A DNA stretch of 64,000 bases, from positions 76,165,138 through 76,229,137 of the forward strand of contig CM043699.1 in assembly GCA_023935145.1 (NCBI GenBank), written 5' to 3'. Below, piece after piece: positions 1 through 10,460 of this stretch; within the stretch, counting starts at the first letter, position 1, and each line of letters begins with the position of its first letter. The position numbers and the translations under genes were made by a program. The notes under the pieces were generated by a model. The model worked only from the letters and a program-made list of their open reading frames with translations, was not told the origin of the DNA and did no database searches. The stretch is from Bretschneidera sinensis (lineage: Eukaryota; Streptophyta; Magnoliopsida; Brassicales; Akaniaceae).

Positions 1-173
1 GGACTTAAGTGATATTTAATGATTCTATGTGCTGTGTATTATGTGCAATTTTTGAGACAAAAATGTGAGTTGCTCCTTGTCTAACACTAGCATTGCTTTA
101 CCTTGTTTTGATTCCTACCATAGAATTCATCTCTTGTTTTCACTTAAATTGCTAGGGACTAGCAATAAGCTAG

Positions 174-183
174 TTAGGGGTTG
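174..183 (+). promoter_or_regulatory. Polypurine tract of Ath-A
   Basis: TTAGGGGTTG lies directly against the LTR start. It is the expected plus-strand primer site. The same context, with an extra G, precedes the LTR of Ath-B on the other strand. Confidence 0.75.
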
Positions 184-444
184 TGATGAGAGCCATAAAA
201 TTCATTTCAACAGTGCTTAATTGTTAGCATTTTAGGGTTGATCTCGGTGTTAATTGCATTTTTATACGTTAATAACTCTAAAGTGATATTCTTGATCATT
301 GACTTATCTCAGTGCATTTTCAGGTACTTTGAGTCCAAAAGAGAAGGAAAAACGATCGTTGCTTTAAGCGCCAAGATTCAATGCATAACGAAGTATCGGA
401 GTGGTTGCGGAGAAGCAAACATGAAAAGAAATTAAAGCACCAGG

Positions 445-612
445 GTATGCTGCGGCATCCCTCAACCTGTGCCGTGGCACCCAAGAGTCTCCACCCTTTC
501 TACATTAGCCTATGCTGCAGCATCCCTCAGCCCATGCTGCAGCACCCAGAAACTATCCAACCAAGTGGAAGGTAAGTGCCACAGCACCCCTCAGCCTGTG
601 CCGCAGCGCGCA
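445..612 (+). repeat. GC-rich U3 block, three units of about 65 bp
   Basis: Three copies begin near 449, 515 and 579. Each holds two GC-rich words, such as the perfect palindrome TGCTGCAGCA, either side of a constant CCCTCAGC-like spacer. The block sits about 80 bp upstream of the TATA box and contrasts with the AT-rich DNA around it. Confidence 0.8.
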
Positions 613-693
613 CACATTTTTCCCATCTCCGAGTCTGAACATAATTAGGGTTTTAGCAATATATTAAACCCAAAAACACCCTTGGACCCTTGT

Positions 694-706
694 ACTATAA
701 ATATAT
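694..706 (+). promoter_or_regulatory. TATA box of Ath-A LTR
   Basis: ACTATAAATATAT is a good plant TATA motif at the position expected for the U3/R border. Transcription would start about 30 bp downstream. Confidence 0.7.
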
Positions 707-1489
707 CACTTAGGGTTGAAGAGAAGCAATCAAAGTCTGAAAAACTCAAAGAAGGAGCCACACTTTCCTCCATCAAAGTATTCGACCATGAGTCCCATGG
801 CAAACTAATCTCCAAGCAAGGTGAAGGGATGAATTCCTAGGTGTAGTTATTCCTATTTTCCTTTATTTGGTTCAGTTGTAATAAGGATTTATTGTCAAGA
901 TATTGTTATGATTTACTTTGCTATCTAATTATAAGACTTTCTCTAATCCGGTGATTGTATGTTTTTCCTTGATATAAATCTAGTCATGCTTTTCTTATGT
1001 CGAGATTGTTTGGATATGATTGAGTCCGGTAGATTTACCCTTTAGGCTTGTCCATTACTGCAATATTGTCATAAAAGATATATTGTCGTTTCTTGATAAA
1101 CCTATAGGATAGATCATGTGTGCATGAATCGAAAGTAAAAAGTATTTCATAACAATTACATTAGGGTTTATATATGCTCTTATTGAATACTTGCCGATTG
1201 CTTGTTTGGGATGTGAAACATGTAATCGAGATAAAAACAATTGAATCAAGTTAGGATTAGGACAACGAATCTAGGGAGGATTCCTAGAACCTTGTTGTTC
1301 CTCTATTATATTTTACAATCTATTTCACAAAATTACTTCATTATCAAAAGTTCATATTTTCTCACTTAAATCTTTATCGTTTGTGTTATGGTTCACACTT
1401 TCTTTTGTAGTTAACTTGTTTCCCTGTGGAATCGACATGCCAAAGCTGTGCTATAACTACCGCGTTATGTTTCGGGCGTAATCACCCTT

Positions 1490-2210
1490 TTTGCTCATGT
1501 GTCCCAAGCAATTATGCCAAAGTACTGCCTTATCCATCTCAGCCATCAAGCTTGCTGCTTGATCCTTGATTTATGTGTCTCTGATCATCTCATAGAGACC
1601 ATCCTTCATTGCTGATTTGATCACTATCAAAGATCCCTTGGTTACCTTGATTTTTCCTCCCTCTGCCTTGTATGTGTACCTGATGGAATCTAGTTGCCCC
1701 AATGAGATCAAATTTCTTCTCAAATCCGGAAGATCTCTCACATTCCGCAGCAGCCTAGTAACTCCATCAAACATCCTCAACTGGATGTCTCCTATGCCCC
1801 TCACTTGGTAAGAAGTATCATTCCCTGGGAAAACCTTTCCATCATTGGTTTCCTTGAAATTCTTGAACCAATCCCGATGAGGACACATATGATAAGTGCA
1901 CTCGGAATCCAAGATCCATCTCTCGCTGCCTTCTTGCCTCTTGCTCACATTTGACCACATAACAAGAACATCATCATCTTGTTGTTCTCCCTCGGTAATC
2001 GAAGCCTCTCCATTCTTGGTATAGCTTCTTCCCTCATCCTTCATCATCTTCTTGCAGTCTTTCTTGAAATGACCCTCCTTATGGCAGTAGTATCATCTTT
2101 TTCCTCCAAATCTCGGTTTAGAGTGCGCTCTCCCGTGGCTTTGTCCTCTACCTTGTGGTTTGTCCTGGTAGTAGCTATGTATGTTGCTAGCTTACCGAGT
2201 TGCTAGCCTT
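1490..2210 (-). pseudogene. Cop-1 zinc knuckle, protease and start of GAG-pre-integrase
   Basis: Read on the minus strand, the piece begins with the nucleocapsid knuckle near 2100-2050. Its first Cys has become a TGA stop, while the following Cys, His and Cys remain. An open stretch (2047-1571) then carries the copia protease context WILDSECTYHMCP. The catalytic D-S/T-G triad reads DSE, so the Gly is lost and the enzyme should be dead. The RNVRDLPDLRRNLISLGQL segment is typical of copia downstream of the protease. The frame continues toward the pre-integrase LGHM region, where Ath-A interrupts it at 1485. Cop-2 has the same segment at about 44240-43780. Confidence 0.82.
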
Positions 2211-2617
2211 CCTCTAACGAACAACCTTTCTCCACTTGATGTTTCCCTCACTTCAAGATTATCTTCTAACTCTTCATTATGATCCATTTTAAAAGCAAAG
2301 ATTCATTTCAAAAGATATATCTTATTAGGGAGAGTCTTGGTAAGAAATAACTCATCTAGTTTCTTCCAAATGGCAGGTGGATCTTCTGAGTCTCCACACT
2401 CCCTGGTCACACTATCCGACATGTGCAGAAAGATGGTGTTGTATGCCATCTTCTTCATCTCATTCCGTTGGACCTCTGTGATACTTGCTGGAAAATCGTC
2501 ATCTTCTCCAATCGCCAAGTCCCCCTTTTGTTGCATAAGAACTACTTTGATTTTTCGCTTCCAAAGGGCAAAGTCTCCCTTTCCATCAAACATCTCAACA
2601 AATAAATTTGAACTCAT
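2211..2617 (-). pseudogene. Cop-1 gag, internally deleted
   Basis: The ORF 2617-2303 starts MSSNLFVEMFDGKGDFALWK, the usual start of TNT1-like copia Gag (UBN2/DUF4219 type), and has the conserved LDELFLTKTLPNKIYLLK region. Gag would form the particle shell. Compared with Cop-2, about 190 bp are missing between roughly 2240 and 2265 (equivalent to Cop-2 44532-44728). This removes most of the C-terminal half of the capsid domain and breaks the frame before the zinc knuckle. The start at 2617 is the Met conserved in Cop-2 (TSNFMVEKFDGKEDF). Confidence 0.82.
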
Positions 2618-2807
2618 CTTGCAAAGAAAATCCTAAGATTTCTGCAGCACCCACAATTTCTTTCCAACTTCTAATCTTAAGAACACGATCAAATCTAGAT
2701 CTTAACACCATTCTTGAACCTCAAGAACACGATCAGATCTTGATCTCTACTCCGTTCTTGAATCACCCAAGAAATTTTCTTTGATCCTTGGAGTCTTGCT
2801 TTGATAC
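2618..2807 (-). other. Cop-1 leader between PBS and gag
   Basis: Non-coding leader, alignable with Cop-2 45110-45300. Both contain repeats of a short word of the form AAGAACACGATC. The leader ends at the Gyp-1 insertion point, where the target site GATAC (2803-2807) is one of several copies of a GCTCTGATACC-like word. Confidence 0.7.
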
Positions 2808-2984
2808 TGATGAGTGCTAAATATTACATGTTTTAGCCCCTAAGTTTACATTTGTTGAGTTCTTAGTTATGTTATTTCATGCTATTTTATCCATTTTATG
2901 TGTTTTCTATGTTTTTATAGGTTTTGGAATAAAATGAAGCAATGTGGAAACTATAGGGCTTAAAGAGAAAAATCTGAGGATGCC

Positions 2985-3215
2985 TAGTGCGATCGAGTGC
3001 ACAGGACATGCGATCGATCGCAAGTGACTCGCACATCCCACATTGGAGAGTAAACATTTGCAGTATCATATATATTGCAATGCACTATGATGCACTCGAG
3101 CGCAACAGGGCTACGATTGATCGCAGTTGACCAGCCATCCCGCATCGGATAGGAAGCACTTACAGCACACCAGACACATTGCATCGCACCATGCTGCGAT
3201 CGATCGCAAGGGCCG
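2985..3215 (+). repeat. Palindrome-rich GC block in U3 of Gyp-1 5' LTR
   Basis: Composed of variants of GCGATCGAGCGCAC and the perfect 14-bp palindrome TGCGATCGATCGCA (3009-3022). These are spaced through otherwise ordinary U3 DNA and end about 45 bp upstream of the TATA box. The 3' LTR copy (11080-11370) has one extra palindrome and the 74 bp between the two. Confidence 0.8.
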
Positions 3216-3259
3216 GTATCGCACATCAAATTTACAGCTCATTGTAGTCTGGGAATTCC

Positions 3260-3270
3260 CTTATATAAAC
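3260..3270 (+). promoter_or_regulatory. TATA box of Gyp-1 5' LTR
   Basis: CTTATATAAAC is a strong TATA motif just downstream of the GC block. The matching site in the 3' LTR is 11428-11437. Confidence 0.72.
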
Positions 3271-4074
3271 ACTACCTCACTTCATTATTCAGTGGGCAGT
3301 CTGGTGGATTTCTATTAGCATTCTAGTAGATCTCCTAAGGGTTTTTGCCACCACCGGGGGAAGTTCTGCCCAACAGCATGTGGAATTTCTCTCAATGTAC
3401 AGTCAGTTTTAATTCTTTTCAAGTTTTTAATGCTTAGCACTTTTTATTGTGAAATTTAGTTTCATGATCATGAATGGCTAAAATCTTCAACTGAGGTTGA
3501 AGATGAAGCCTCGCCATTGTTTAGCATTATATTTTCAGATATGTTCATACAATTCTGATATGTTTAGTTTATATGTTCTATTTCAATTGTTTGAGTAAAT
3601 TCTTATGATTGATAGTTTTTAATTGTTCTGTTGGATATTTTGTGTGTTTCATCCGATGGATACATCGAATCGTTTTCGATTAAATTGGATTTCCTTTGTG
3701 ATTTGTTAAAAGTGGATACATTGGATGTTTTTGGTTTAATTGGGATATTCGTTGTTTTTTGTTTAAAGTTGGATTCATGGAATGTTTTGATAGATTATTT
3801 TTATATAGAACATAAAGATATATGCTTTACTTTGGTTGGGTGGATTCAGAAACCTTAGTGTTTTCATCATTAGTTATTAAATCAATTTAGTTTAGTTTAT
3901 ATTTGTTTTGCAAAATATAATTCACAAACTCGGAACTAGGTTAAAATAAGGTTAGTTTAGATAAAAAGCTATTTTCACAACAAATTCCCTATGAATTCGA
4001 CCTCGCACTTGCACAACATTATATTGCAAACGACTCGTGCGCTTGCGAGTAATTTAAAACTCACAACAAGTTTT

Positions 4075-4092
4075 TGGCGTCGTTGTCGGGGA
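4075..4092 (+). promoter_or_regulatory. Primer-binding site of Gyp-1 (tRNA-Asp type)
   Basis: TGGCGTCGTTGTCGGGGA, six bases past the LTR end. It differs from the complement of the plant tRNA-Asp 3' end (perfect in Ath-H at 62443-62460) by two C-to-T changes. Confidence 0.85.
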
Positions 4093-4219
4093 ATTGTTTT
4101 TGTTTGTGAAATTTTTGTCTAAATTGGTTTTATTTTTCTACTAGTTTAGTTAGTATTTTTGTTTTATTTTTCTTTTTGTTTTATTTTATTTTGCTGTTTC
4201 TGCTAGTTAGTTTGTTTTA

Positions 4220-5990
4220 TTGTTTTTTGTTTGGCGTTTGCTTGGTCGGAGATCCCTGAATTTAGAATTGACACCTTTAGATCCCGATTTAGAAAGAACT
4301 CTTAGGAGACAGAGGAAGTCACTTGTTGAACAAGAGACAATTGACATGGGAGAAAACTTGAGGAACCAAGAGCAACCTAGAGCGTGGAACATGGACTCCA
4401 CCACGTCCCTGAGAGATTTGTTCGCACCAGTTGCGACTAACTCATCTTCCTGCATCGTGTTGCCACCCACCAATGCTACCCATTTTGATTTAAAGCCACA
4501 TGTCATCCAACTCCTACCCTCATTTCATGGATCAAATATTGAAAATCCTTACAGCCATGTAAAGAAGTTCAAAGATATTTGTGCCACATTCAAGTTCCAT
4601 AACTTCTCTAAGAAGTCAGTCCATCTTAGACTTTTCCCTTTTTCTCTTCATGATAGAGCTAGGGCATGGTTGGATTCCAACACGTCCGGGTATATTACAT
4701 CTTGGGAAAATAAATTCTATAATAAATTTTGCCCAATGTCTAGAGTGAATGAGTACCAAAAGGAGATTAGTTCTTTCACTCAGGAGGACGATGAGAAGTT
4801 TTCTGAGAGTTGGGAGCGTTTTAAAGAGTTACTGACTAGATGCTCTCCACATGGATATGAGAAGTGGAGACTTGTTCAGTTCTTCTACCAAGGGTTGACT
4901 CAACCTAACCGTAGCATGACCGAGTCTATGAATGGGGGAGCATTCTTAAATCTGACAGGGGATGAAGCATACAAGGCATTGGACAAACTATCCGACAACT
5001 CGCAGCAGTGGGATTTTTCAAGTTGTTGGGATAAGTCCATTCATGCTCCTAGGAAAGGAGGCATCTATGACATTAAGGAGGAGACTGACTTGAAGATAAA
5101 GATAGATGCTCTCACCAAGAAAATTGACGCTCTCACTATGGGCAAGTCCATCAATGTTTCCAATATAATTAATGACGATTGCTGTTCCATCTGTGCTAGT
5201 CCTATACATTTAGCACAGAATTGTCCATCTATGCTGGCTTTTGCCGAGTGTCCCACGAAACATGTAAACGCTTTCAATGACTATCGGAGGCAATCAAGTG
5301 GATCCTACTCTGAGACTTACAATCCAGGGTGGTCGAACCACCCTAATTTTTCATAGAAGCAGAGCCAATTGCTGAATCAGGGAGGAGCCCCTCATCATGC
5401 TCACAATCAAGACCCTCCTAGATTGCCTCCACCAATTCCAAGTCATGGTCGCTCAGTCCATCCAGCACCAGCATCTGCTTACCATACTCCCACTCAAGCG
5501 CTAACGTTGGTTTCATAGTCATTGGAGGATACCTTCAAGGAATTCATGAAGATGACCGGCCAATCCATCAGCGAAGTGAGGAGTGCGACAATAGTAAACA
5601 CCCAAGCAATTGCCATTCTAGAGAGTCAAATGGGGCAAATCGCAAGTCACTTGGGTGAAAGAGAAAATAAAAAGTTCCCCAGTCAGCCCGTGCCCAACCC
5701 GAAGAGACAATTTATGGTTGAAAATTCAATAACTTCTACGCACGGGGAGGAACAAGTGCAATTGATTGTCACATTAAGGTCTGGGAGACAAGTGGACAAT
5801 CGAGTGGAAGAGAGCCCTGCTATGCAGCAAGGGTAAGAAAGTGGCAACAAGGAGAAGAGAGATGCTGAGCCATCTATAGCCACTCCTACTGTGAATGAAC
5901 CTCCTAGGTCATTTGTACCTAAAGCACCTTACCCTGAAAGATTACAACCGCCCAAGAAAGGAGGGAAGTTTGAAGAAATTCTGGAGGTGT
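4220..5990 (+). pseudogene. Gyp-1 gag (capsid-nucleocapsid)
   Basis: The open part 4220-5356 carries the Athila Gag N-terminus (LDPDLERTLRRQR), a Retrotrans_gag capsid region with LFPFSLHDRARAWL and SWERFKELLTRCSPHGYE, and a CX2CX4HX4C zinc knuckle (CSICASPIHLAQNC, near codons 322-335). Gag packages the element RNA. A TAG at 5354-5356 replaces the Trp normally found in the NHPNFSW motif. The frame continues after it, with more stops at 5517-5519 and 5834-5836, and loses one base near 5989, shifting into the protease frame. The next Met (4346) is an alternative start, but conserved residues upstream favour a start at or before 4220. Confidence 0.88.
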
Positions 5991-6636
5991 CAAGCGAGTC
6001 CAAATCAATATTCCACTTTTGGACACCATCGAGCAAGTGCCATCATATGCCAAGTTCTTAAAGGACTTGATCACTATCAAAAGGAGGACAAATGTCCTGA
6101 AGAAGGCATTTTTGACTGAGCAGGTTAGCTCAATCCTTCAGTGCAAGATGCCGATCAAGTATAAGGACCCAGGGTGTCCTACCATCTCTTGCATGATAGG
6201 AGTCAGCCTGATTGAGAGGGCTCTATTAGATTTAGGAGCCAGTGTGAATCTTCTACCCTATTCAGTCTATTTGCAGTTGGGGTTAGGAGAATTGAAGCCC
6301 ACATCCACAACACTTCAATTGGCTGACAGGTCAGTGAAAATACCACGGGGAGTAGTTGAGGACGTTTTGATAAAGGTAGATCAGTTTTATTTCCTCGTGG
6401 ATTTTATTGTGCTAGATATAAAGCCGGTCCGGAATATAGGGATTCAGATACTGGTGATTCTAGGGTGACCATTCTTAGCCACAGCTAACGCTCTAATCAA
6501 TTGTAGGACAGGGGTGATGAAGATTTCCTTCAGAAATATGACAGTGAAGTTGAATATTTTTTATATCACTAAGCAACCACTGGAATTTGCTGAAGTGAGA
6601 AATATATGATTAAGAGGGGAGATTATTGAAAAGACG
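5991..6636 (+). pseudogene. Gyp-1 aspartic protease
   Basis: After the frameshift near 5989 the region reads through the conserved INIPLLDTIEQVPSYAKFLK and KKAFLTEQ segments to the protease core ERALLDLGASVNLLPYSVY. The Athila active site is D-L-G-A-S rather than D-T/S-G. The downstream VVEDVLIKV flap-like segment is present. A TGA at 6466-6468 replaces the Arg of LGRPFLATANALINC (CGA to TGA), and another TGA lies near 6606. The protease would cut the Gag-Pol polyprotein. Confidence 0.86.
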
Positions 6637-7956
6637 GTGGATGAATCAAGCATGGAGGACCCCCTAGAGGCATGCTTTGCTCAGTTTGGAGAGGATCTGG
6701 ATTTGGATAAGTTACTTGAGCAAGGAAATGCCATTTTAGAGTCTGCTCCTACGGAGAGTAGTGAGAAGGAAGAGACTGAAGAACTTGAGCCTCCTAAGAA
6801 GGAATTTAAACCTTTCACGGACAATCTTCAGTATAAGTTCCTAGGTCCAGTAGAGTTTTTGCCTATGATTATAGCTTCAGATTTGGTTGAGGCTCAAGAG
6901 GGGAAATTATTAGATGTTTTGAGAGAGCACAAGGAAGTTATAGGCTGGACTATTAAAGATATCAGGGGAATCAGCCCCTCGTTGGTAATGCACAAGATAC
7001 ATTTGGAGGAGAATGCCAAGCCATCGAGGGAGCCACAAAGAAGGCTCAAACCAGATATGCCAGAGGTTGTGAGGGCAGAAGTAATTAAGCTGTTAGATGC
7101 AGGGATCATTTATCCCATCTCTGATAGCAAGTGGGTGAGCCCGATTCATGTTGTGCCCAAGCGAGCTGGATTAACAGTAGTGAAGAATAAGGACGATGAG
7201 TTGGTGCCAACTCGTGTTCAGTCAAGGTGGAGAGTGTGTATAGACTACCGTAAACTGAACGCTGCGACAAGGAAGGATCATTTTCCACTCCCATTTATTG
7301 ATCAGATGGTGGATCGTTTGGCTAGGCACGAGTATTATTGTTTTTTGGATGGTTATTCTGGATATAACCAGGTCCCCGTGGACCCCGAAGATTAGGAGAA
7401 GATAACTTTTACCTGTCTTTTTAGGGCATTCGCCTACCGTCGCATGCCCTTTGGGTTATGCAATGCACTTGCTACTTTTCAGCGGTGCATGGTCAGCATA
7501 TTCTCTGACATGGTGGACCGTTCTTTAGAGATTTTCATGGATGACTTCTCTGTCTTCGGTTCATCATTTGAGGAGTGTTTGCACCATCTCACTTTGGTTT
7601 TAGTACGGTGCAAGGAGAAGAACCTGGGGCTTAATTAGGAGAAGTGCCATTTTATGGTCAAGCAAGGTATTGTACTGGGGCACATCATATCCCATCGGGG
7701 GATTGAGGTCGACAAAGCTAAGGTGGACCTGATTTCCAACCTTCCACCCCCACGTACAGTGAAGGAGGTTCGTTCTTTTCTCGGCCATGCAGGATTTTAC
7801 AGGCGATTTATCTAGAATTTCAACAAGATCGCCCGGCCCTTATGCAAGTTATTAATGAAGGATGCCCCATTTGTATTTGATGAAGATTGTAAGAAAGTAT
7901 TTAGGGATCTAAAGAAGATTCTGACGTCCACACCTATTATTCAGCCACCCAACTAG
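6637..7956 (+). pseudogene. Gyp-1 reverse transcriptase
   Basis: The open part 6637-7395 has the linker, the fingers motif KLLDAGIIYPISDSKWVSP and the RVCIDYRKLN and HFPLPFIDQM boxes. The palm continues after a TAG at 7393-7395 with RRMPFGLCNA and the catalytic FMDD near 7534-7545. Further TAG stops lie at 7636, about 7813 and about 7954; comparison with Ath-B and Ath-C shows they replace Trp or Gln. The thumb/connection motif RSFLGHAGFYRRFI is present. All catalytic residues seem retained, so decay is by stops, not by loss of the core. Confidence 0.9.
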
Positions 7957-8340
7957 GGTGTGCCTTTTGAAATTATGTGTGACGCATTAAACTATGCTGT
8001 TGGAGTTGTTTTAGGGCAGCGTGTTGATAAGCTTACCCATGTTATCTATTATGCAAGTCGAACTCTAAATGACGCACAACTCAATTACTCTACCACTAAG
8101 AAGGAGTTGCTAGCGGTCGTTTTTGCATTAGACAAGTTCAGATCCTACTTGTTAGGATCTAAAGTCATTATCTACTCGGACCATGCAACATTGAAGTATC
8201 TTTTCTCTAAAAAAGATGCTAAATCCCATCTCATCCGATGGATCTTGCTACTTCAAGAGTTCGACATAGAGATTCGGGATAAGAAAGGTTCCGAAAATGT
8301 GGTGGCAGACCATTTGTCTAGGTTGATAGTGGATTTCACT
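7957..8340 (+). pseudogene. Gyp-1 RNase H
   Basis: Open for its full length. It carries [15 protein letters not shown] (first catalytic Asp kept; the usual SDY reads LNY), [16 protein letters not shown] with the catalytic Glu, and [11 protein letters not shown] with the next Asp. It ends in the tether [16 protein letters not shown] typical of Ty3/gypsy. It degrades the RNA strand during reverse transcription. The open stretch continues into integrase to a TAG at 8665-8667. Confidence 0.88.
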
Positions 8341-9610
8341 GAGGCCACCACTCTCGTTTCTGAGACCTTTCTTGATGAGCAATTGATGCACATTGCTCAC
8401 AATCTCGCGCCATGGTTTGCTGATATAGTGAACTATCTTGTCACCGGTCAAATGCCTTTACATTGGGAGCGACAAAATAAATCAAAGTTTTTGGCCATGG
8501 TAAAACATTTTTTATGGGATGATCCTTACCTGTTCAAGTATTGTCTTGATCAGATCATCAGAAGGTGTATTTCTGAGCATGACCAATCTAATGTCATCAC
8601 CTTTTGTCATGATCATGCTTGTGGAGGCCATTTCAGTGCTAAAAAGATCGCTGCGAAGATTTTGTAGTGCGGATTCTATTGGCCTACCCTGTTCCGAGAC
8701 TCACACTTACTGTGTATCTTGTGAGCATTGCCGAAAGCTAGGGAGTATTTCTAGGAGGAATATGATGCCCCTCAACCCCATCCTGATTGTTGAGATTTTT
8801 GACGCGTGGGGCATTGATTTTATGGGAGCTTTCCCAAACTCCTTTGGCTATTTGTACATTCTAGTTGTTGTGGACTATCTGTCCAAATGGGTGGAAGCTG
8901 TTGCGTGCAAGACCAATGACCATAGAGTTGTGGTCCAGTTTTTGAAGAACAATATCTTTGCTCGTTTTGGTACGCCTCGAGCAATTATAAGTGATAGAGG
9001 TAAGAACTTTTGCAACAAGATTTTTGAGCAGTTGATGAAGAAGTATTTCATCACACACAAAGTTGCCACCCCGTATCACCCACAGATGAGTGGACAAGTG
9101 GAAATTTTCCATCGCGAGATTAAGCACATTTTGGAGAAAACTGTGAACCCTAATAGAAAGGACTGGTCTCTGTGATTAACTGATGCACTGTGGGCATATT
9201 GAACAACATTCAAGATGCTAATTGGCATGTCTCCATATCGTATTGTGTACGGAAAAGCCTGTCACCTTCCAGTCGAATTAGAGCATAGAGCCTATTGGGC
9301 TATCAAACAGCTGAACTTTAATCTTTTGAAGAAGACTCATGACCAAAACATTTTGAGACGAGCTTTTGAGCCAGGTCAAAAAGTTCTTCTTTATAACTCA
9401 TGCCTGCACCTTTTCCCAGGCAAGCTCAAGTCTTGATGGACCAGCCTCTTTATTATTCGGTCAATTTTTCCTCATGGAGCCATCGAGATTGAGGATCCAA
9501 AGAATGGTAGCATTTTCAAGGTAAATGGACAGAGGCTAAAACCATTCTTGGAGTTGAGGAGTTCGAACATTGAGACGATATTGTTGACGGATCCTATTTA
9601 CTCTGATTGA
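8341..9610 (+). pseudogene. Gyp-1 integrase
   Basis: N-terminal HHCC zinc domain (HACGGHF, then CVSCEHC), with a TAG at 8665-8667 and a frameshift near 8700 between the His and Cys pairs. The core is open at about 8760-9175, with GIDFMG (first Asp), ISDRG (second Asp) and the Glu of [11 protein letters not shown], the DDE triad. TGA stops at 9173, about 9199 and about 9433 sit at positions occupied by Arg in relatives. The C-terminal part runs through [20 protein letters not shown] and VNGQRLKPFLE and ends at about 9608. No chromodomain is visible, as expected for Athila. Confidence 0.87.
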
Positions 9611-9786
9611 GGGTCATCTACTAAGGAGAGTCTGGCTGAAGACTTTAAACCTAGTGCTCATGGGAGGCACCCTATAGCTTATCCTTTTTGTTTGTTTATT
9701 ATTTTACATATTTATGATTAATGTTTGTTTCCAGTATTTTTTGTTTTCCAGTCTTTATTTTTCAAGGACAACGCGTACTTCAGATC

Positions 9787-9902
9787 AAGTTTGGGGGTAT
9801 TCTATGAGCCATACCAGTCCAGATAGTTCTCCATATGCCAGGTCAACTCTTTCCATATTATTCACACATTGGGGTCAATGTGTAATTTAAGTTTGGGGGT
9901 AT
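9787..9902 (+). repeat. Two internal copies of the polypurine tract
   Basis: AAGTTTGGGGGTAT occurs at 9787-9800 and again at 9889-9902. It is identical to the true tract at 10886-10899. The copies are 102 bp apart and about 1 kb upstream of the LTR. Confidence 0.75.
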
Positions 9903-10269
9903 GGGAGACACATTACACACACTTTGTTCTAATTTGTTGTTGTTTTTTTCTAATGCGTGCTTATGTTATTTTGAAATTTTGGTTGATCTAAACAATTTCT
10001 GTGATGTGATTCATTGGTGAGCTTAAATTTTGGAACACATGATCTGTTGATAAAGTTTTAAAATTTAGTTACTTACTTGAGGAATTTGCGAATTCACATG
10101 TTTGATCTCTAATCTAACACGAGCACATTAGTACCCATTATATGAGGTATGACATGTGATTTTATTGTATACATTTCTGTCTTAACCGAAACTGGATGAC
10201 TTGTTGGATCAACACTTTGGCATATATATAAAAAAAATTGAATGAAAATGATGATCATAAATAAACTTT

Positions 10270-10460
10270 CCACTGAGTAACTGGACCTCTTGCCTCAGTA
10301 AGCAGTGAGTGTTCACGTCAAAAGGTTGGAATTTTGTTTAATAGTATTAAAGCCAGTTTAATTTCGTAGCCTTTTTTACTCGAATTAGTAAGTACTAAGG
10401 GGTGTCTGTACACCTAATGCCCTAAAACCATCTGGTTTGGGAGTCATTGACTCAACACTC
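10270..10460 (+). other. Conserved 3'-UTR segment with hairpin potential
   Basis: This segment is much better conserved with Gyp-D (about 31210-31490) than its flanks. It contains ACTGAG...CTCAGT, able to pair as a 6-bp stem, and AAACCATCTGGTTT, a 6-bp stem with a 2-nt loop (near 10425-10440). A cis-acting RNA role is inference only. Confidence 0.5.

Larger units (their letters stand above)
1..1484 (+). mobile_element. Ath-A: 3' end of an Athila-type gypsy element
   Basis: Only the last 183 bp of internal non-coding DNA and a full 3' LTR are inside the window; gag-pol lies to the left. The internal end finishes in a purine tract touching the LTR. The LTR has the same ends as the LTRs of Ath-B, Ath-C and Ath-H. 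To its right, at 1485, Cop-1 DNA resumes in the middle of its coding region (compare Cop-2 near 43780), so Ath-A inserted into Cop-1. The expected 5-bp duplication copy is CCCTT at 1485-1489; its partner is outside the window. Confidence 0.88.
184..1484 (+). repeat. 3' LTR of Ath-A (1301 bp)
   Basis: Starts TGATGAGAGCCATAAAATTC and ends GGGCGTAATCA, a TG...CA pair. U3 holds a GC-rich triple repeat (445-612) followed by a TATA box at 694-706. The R-U5 part (about 800-1484) is recognisably the same as in the LTRs at 12975-14978, 36259-37554 and 59826-62437, including the stretch around TATTGTCGTTTCTTGATAA. It lacks the copia-like U3 segment found in Ath-B and Ath-H. Confidence 0.9.
2808..4068 (+). 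repeat. 5' LTR of Gyp-1 (1261 bp)
   Basis: Begins TGATGAGTGCTAAATATTAC and ends CTCACAACA. U3 holds a GC-rich palindromic block (about 2985-3215) and a TATA box at 3260-3270. It is 73 bp shorter than the 3' copy, explained almost entirely by one 74-bp deletion inside the GC block. A 75-codon open stretch at 3631-3858 recurs at 11798-12025 simply because the LTRs are copies; it resembles no known protein. Confidence 0.93.

Noticed and set aside
3631..3858. 75-codon ORF repeated at 11798-12025
   Set aside because: The repetition is explained by the two LTR copies of Gyp-1. No recognisable protein.
4207..4506. Minus ORFs opposite gag and pol (here and at 8861-9127)
   Set aside because: Shadows of real coding frames on the plus strand.
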